A stretch of DNA of 64,000 nucleotides from Candidatus Trichofilum aggregatum (GTDB lineage Bacteria > Chloroflexota > Anaerolineae > Promineifilales > Promineifilaceae), in the NCBI GenBank assembly GCA_016716885.1, contig JADJUV010000017.1, positions 1 to 64,000 on the forward strand. Direction: 5' to 3'. This document shows, piece by piece, positions 63,442-64,000 of this stretch. Within the stretch, counting starts at the first letter, position 1. Every line of letters begins with the position of its first letter. The notes beneath the pieces were generated by a model, which searched no databases, had not been told where the DNA came from, and was given only the letters and a program-made list of their open reading frames with translations. Made by a program: the position numbers and the translations under genes.

Positions 63442-64000
63442 CTATGGCAACGATTCGCACACAACCCCATCGCCGCCGCCATCCAGACTGTGAACATCAT
63501 AATCTACTTCTCCCAGGCAATATTCAAAACAGCTTTGGGCCTCGGCCTGGGTGTCGAAATCGTTGCAGTTGTAGCTGTTTTTGCTACAGGTGCAGAGAGC
63601 ACCATCCGCCCATAAACCGCGCCCGGCTTCACGGGCTTCCTGCTCTAGCTCATTAAAATAATCGGCGTTGGCGACATCGGGGGGGAAGGTGGCTTGCCGG
63701 GCGTACCCCTGGCTGACCAGTTCGGCGTTGACAAAGGTGCCGTCCATCAGGTAGACATAACGTAACAAGCGACCAAACTGATCGGTTTCGGACACATCTT
63801 GAACCAGAATGACTTCCTGGTTGAGGACAAGGGCTTCGTTCGCGGCCGCGGCCTCCGCATAATAAAAATCACCCCGCTCCGGGGTGTCCACGCCGATGTA
63901 ACGAACGCGGTACACCTCACCGTTGATATCCACATCGGCGGTGTCGCCGTCAATGACCGCAACCATGACACCTTGTTCACCATCGGGCAGGTTCGCGGCC
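63442..64000 (-). CDS. Thermonuclease (SNase)-domain protein with Excalibur-like tail, partial
   Basis: The reading frame stays open to the end of the window (upstream codons spell NLPDGEQGVMVAVIDGDTADV), so the N-terminus, perhaps a signal peptide, is missing. The SNase domain shows VIDGDTADVDINGEVYRVRYIGVDTPERG with catalytic Asp/Arg, FGRLLRYVYLMDGTFVNAELVSQGYA and EAREAGRGLWAD. A Cys-rich end, YNCNDFDTQAEAQSCF with SLDGGGDGVVCE, is an Excalibur-type calcium-binding motif. It is probably an exported nuclease. Confidence 0.85.
   Translation of the reverse strand, partial: AANLPDGEQGVMVAVIDGDTADVDINGEVYRVRYIGVDTPERGDFYYAEAAAANEALVLNQEVILVQDVSETDQFGRLLRYVYLMDGTFVNAELVSQGYARQATFPPDVANADYFNELEQEAREAGRGLWADGALCTCSKNSYNCNDFDTQAEAQSCFEYCLGEVDYDVHSLDGGGDGVVCESLP

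Larger units (their letters stand above)
704..63849. repeat. Highly iterated palindrome GCGGCCGC, about 110 copies
   Basis: The octamer GCGGCCGC occurs about 110 times by hand count, roughly one per 570 bp, from 704-711 to 63842-63849. Many copies extend to CGCGGCCGCG or TCGCGGCCGCGA. Most lie in genes and are read in all three frames (AlaAlaAla, ArgGlyArg/GlyArg, ArgPro). Some are intergenic (704, 1042, 14050, 33380, 57433, 60662). Composition alone predicts 2-4. The pattern matches HIP1 of cyanobacteria in kind, with a different sequence. Long gaps are 1050-2574, 23343-25463, 33388-36851 and 58144-60661. Confidence 0.92.

Noticed and set aside
704..63849. GCGGCCGC copies as cloning or NotI-linker artefacts
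   Set aside because: Copies are irregularly spaced, preserve reading frames and motifs, and occur within single conserved genes several times; linkers would disrupt them.

Overview
The window is 64 kb of bacterial chromosome at roughly 55-60% G+C. It probably comes from a filamentous or wastewater-type Chloroflexota (Anaerolineae-like). This is inferred from the gene mix (menaquinone-type methyltransferase, B12-binding radical SAM of the TIGR03960 type, R2lox, class III cyclase-AAA-TPR protein), from a large secreted beta-propeller protein ending in YLPLVLRN (a C-terminus familiar from Anaerolineae exported proteins), and from a heavy load of short dispersed repeats. No rRNA, tRNA, CRISPR array or transposase gene was seen.

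Layout. 0-2.4 kb: small unknown genes and a decayed PD40 beta-propeller gene. 2.4-8.8 kb: murI, R2lox, menG, ftsK and a DUF433/DUF5615 pair. 9.1-13.6 kb: a heterodimeric ABC exporter whose two half-genes flank a DUF190 gene and a crcB/fluC fluoride channel gene. 14.2-20.7 kb: a lipoprotein, then a surface-glycan block on the minus strand (GT-C transferase, broken GT2, FAD oxidoreductase, wecB, GT2). 20.9-24.4 kb: a DinB-like gene, a ygfZ-like gene, a tiny transcription unit with a 17-codon ORF, a methyltransferase and a membrane protein. 24.4-28.8 kb: two perfect parS sites, a NYN-LOTUS gene, a GT-C gene and a row of three DnaA boxes. 28.8-33.8 kb: esterase, class A PBP, NAD(P)-binding protein. 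34-42.7 kb: the large secreted BNR protein, an acidic protein, a methyltransferase and a BatA-like double-VWA protein. 42.9-51.6 kb: a signalling block (candidate CxxU selenoprotein of the DCC family, sensor kinase-like gene, AlbA_2 regulator, cyclase-AAA-TPR protein, birA). 51.6-64 kb: HAD phosphatase, homoserine dehydrogenase, secreted Thr/Pro-rich protein, DUF1028, thioesterase, lipoprotein, HNH pair, radical SAM, NYN protein, aminotransferase and a partial nuclease.

The strongest unexplained signal is genome-wide. The palindrome GCGGCCGC occurs about 110 times by my reading (2-4 expected by composition), in all reading frames and in intergenic DNA, often extended to CGCGGCCGCG. It looks like a HIP1-type highly iterated palindrome. 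Other points of interest are the parS pair near phased DnaA boxes (origin-proximal segment), a DCC-family gene with an in-frame TGA exactly at the second redox Cys followed by a bSECIS-like hairpin, a strong promoter driving a 17-aa ORF folded into a hairpin, and a three-level nested MITE-like element with a 7-bp target duplication.

Seven genes carry apparent frameshifts, many beside short homopolymers. Either the assembly has residual indel errors or gene decay is common here. Those entries are typed as pseudogene but may be intact in the real genome.
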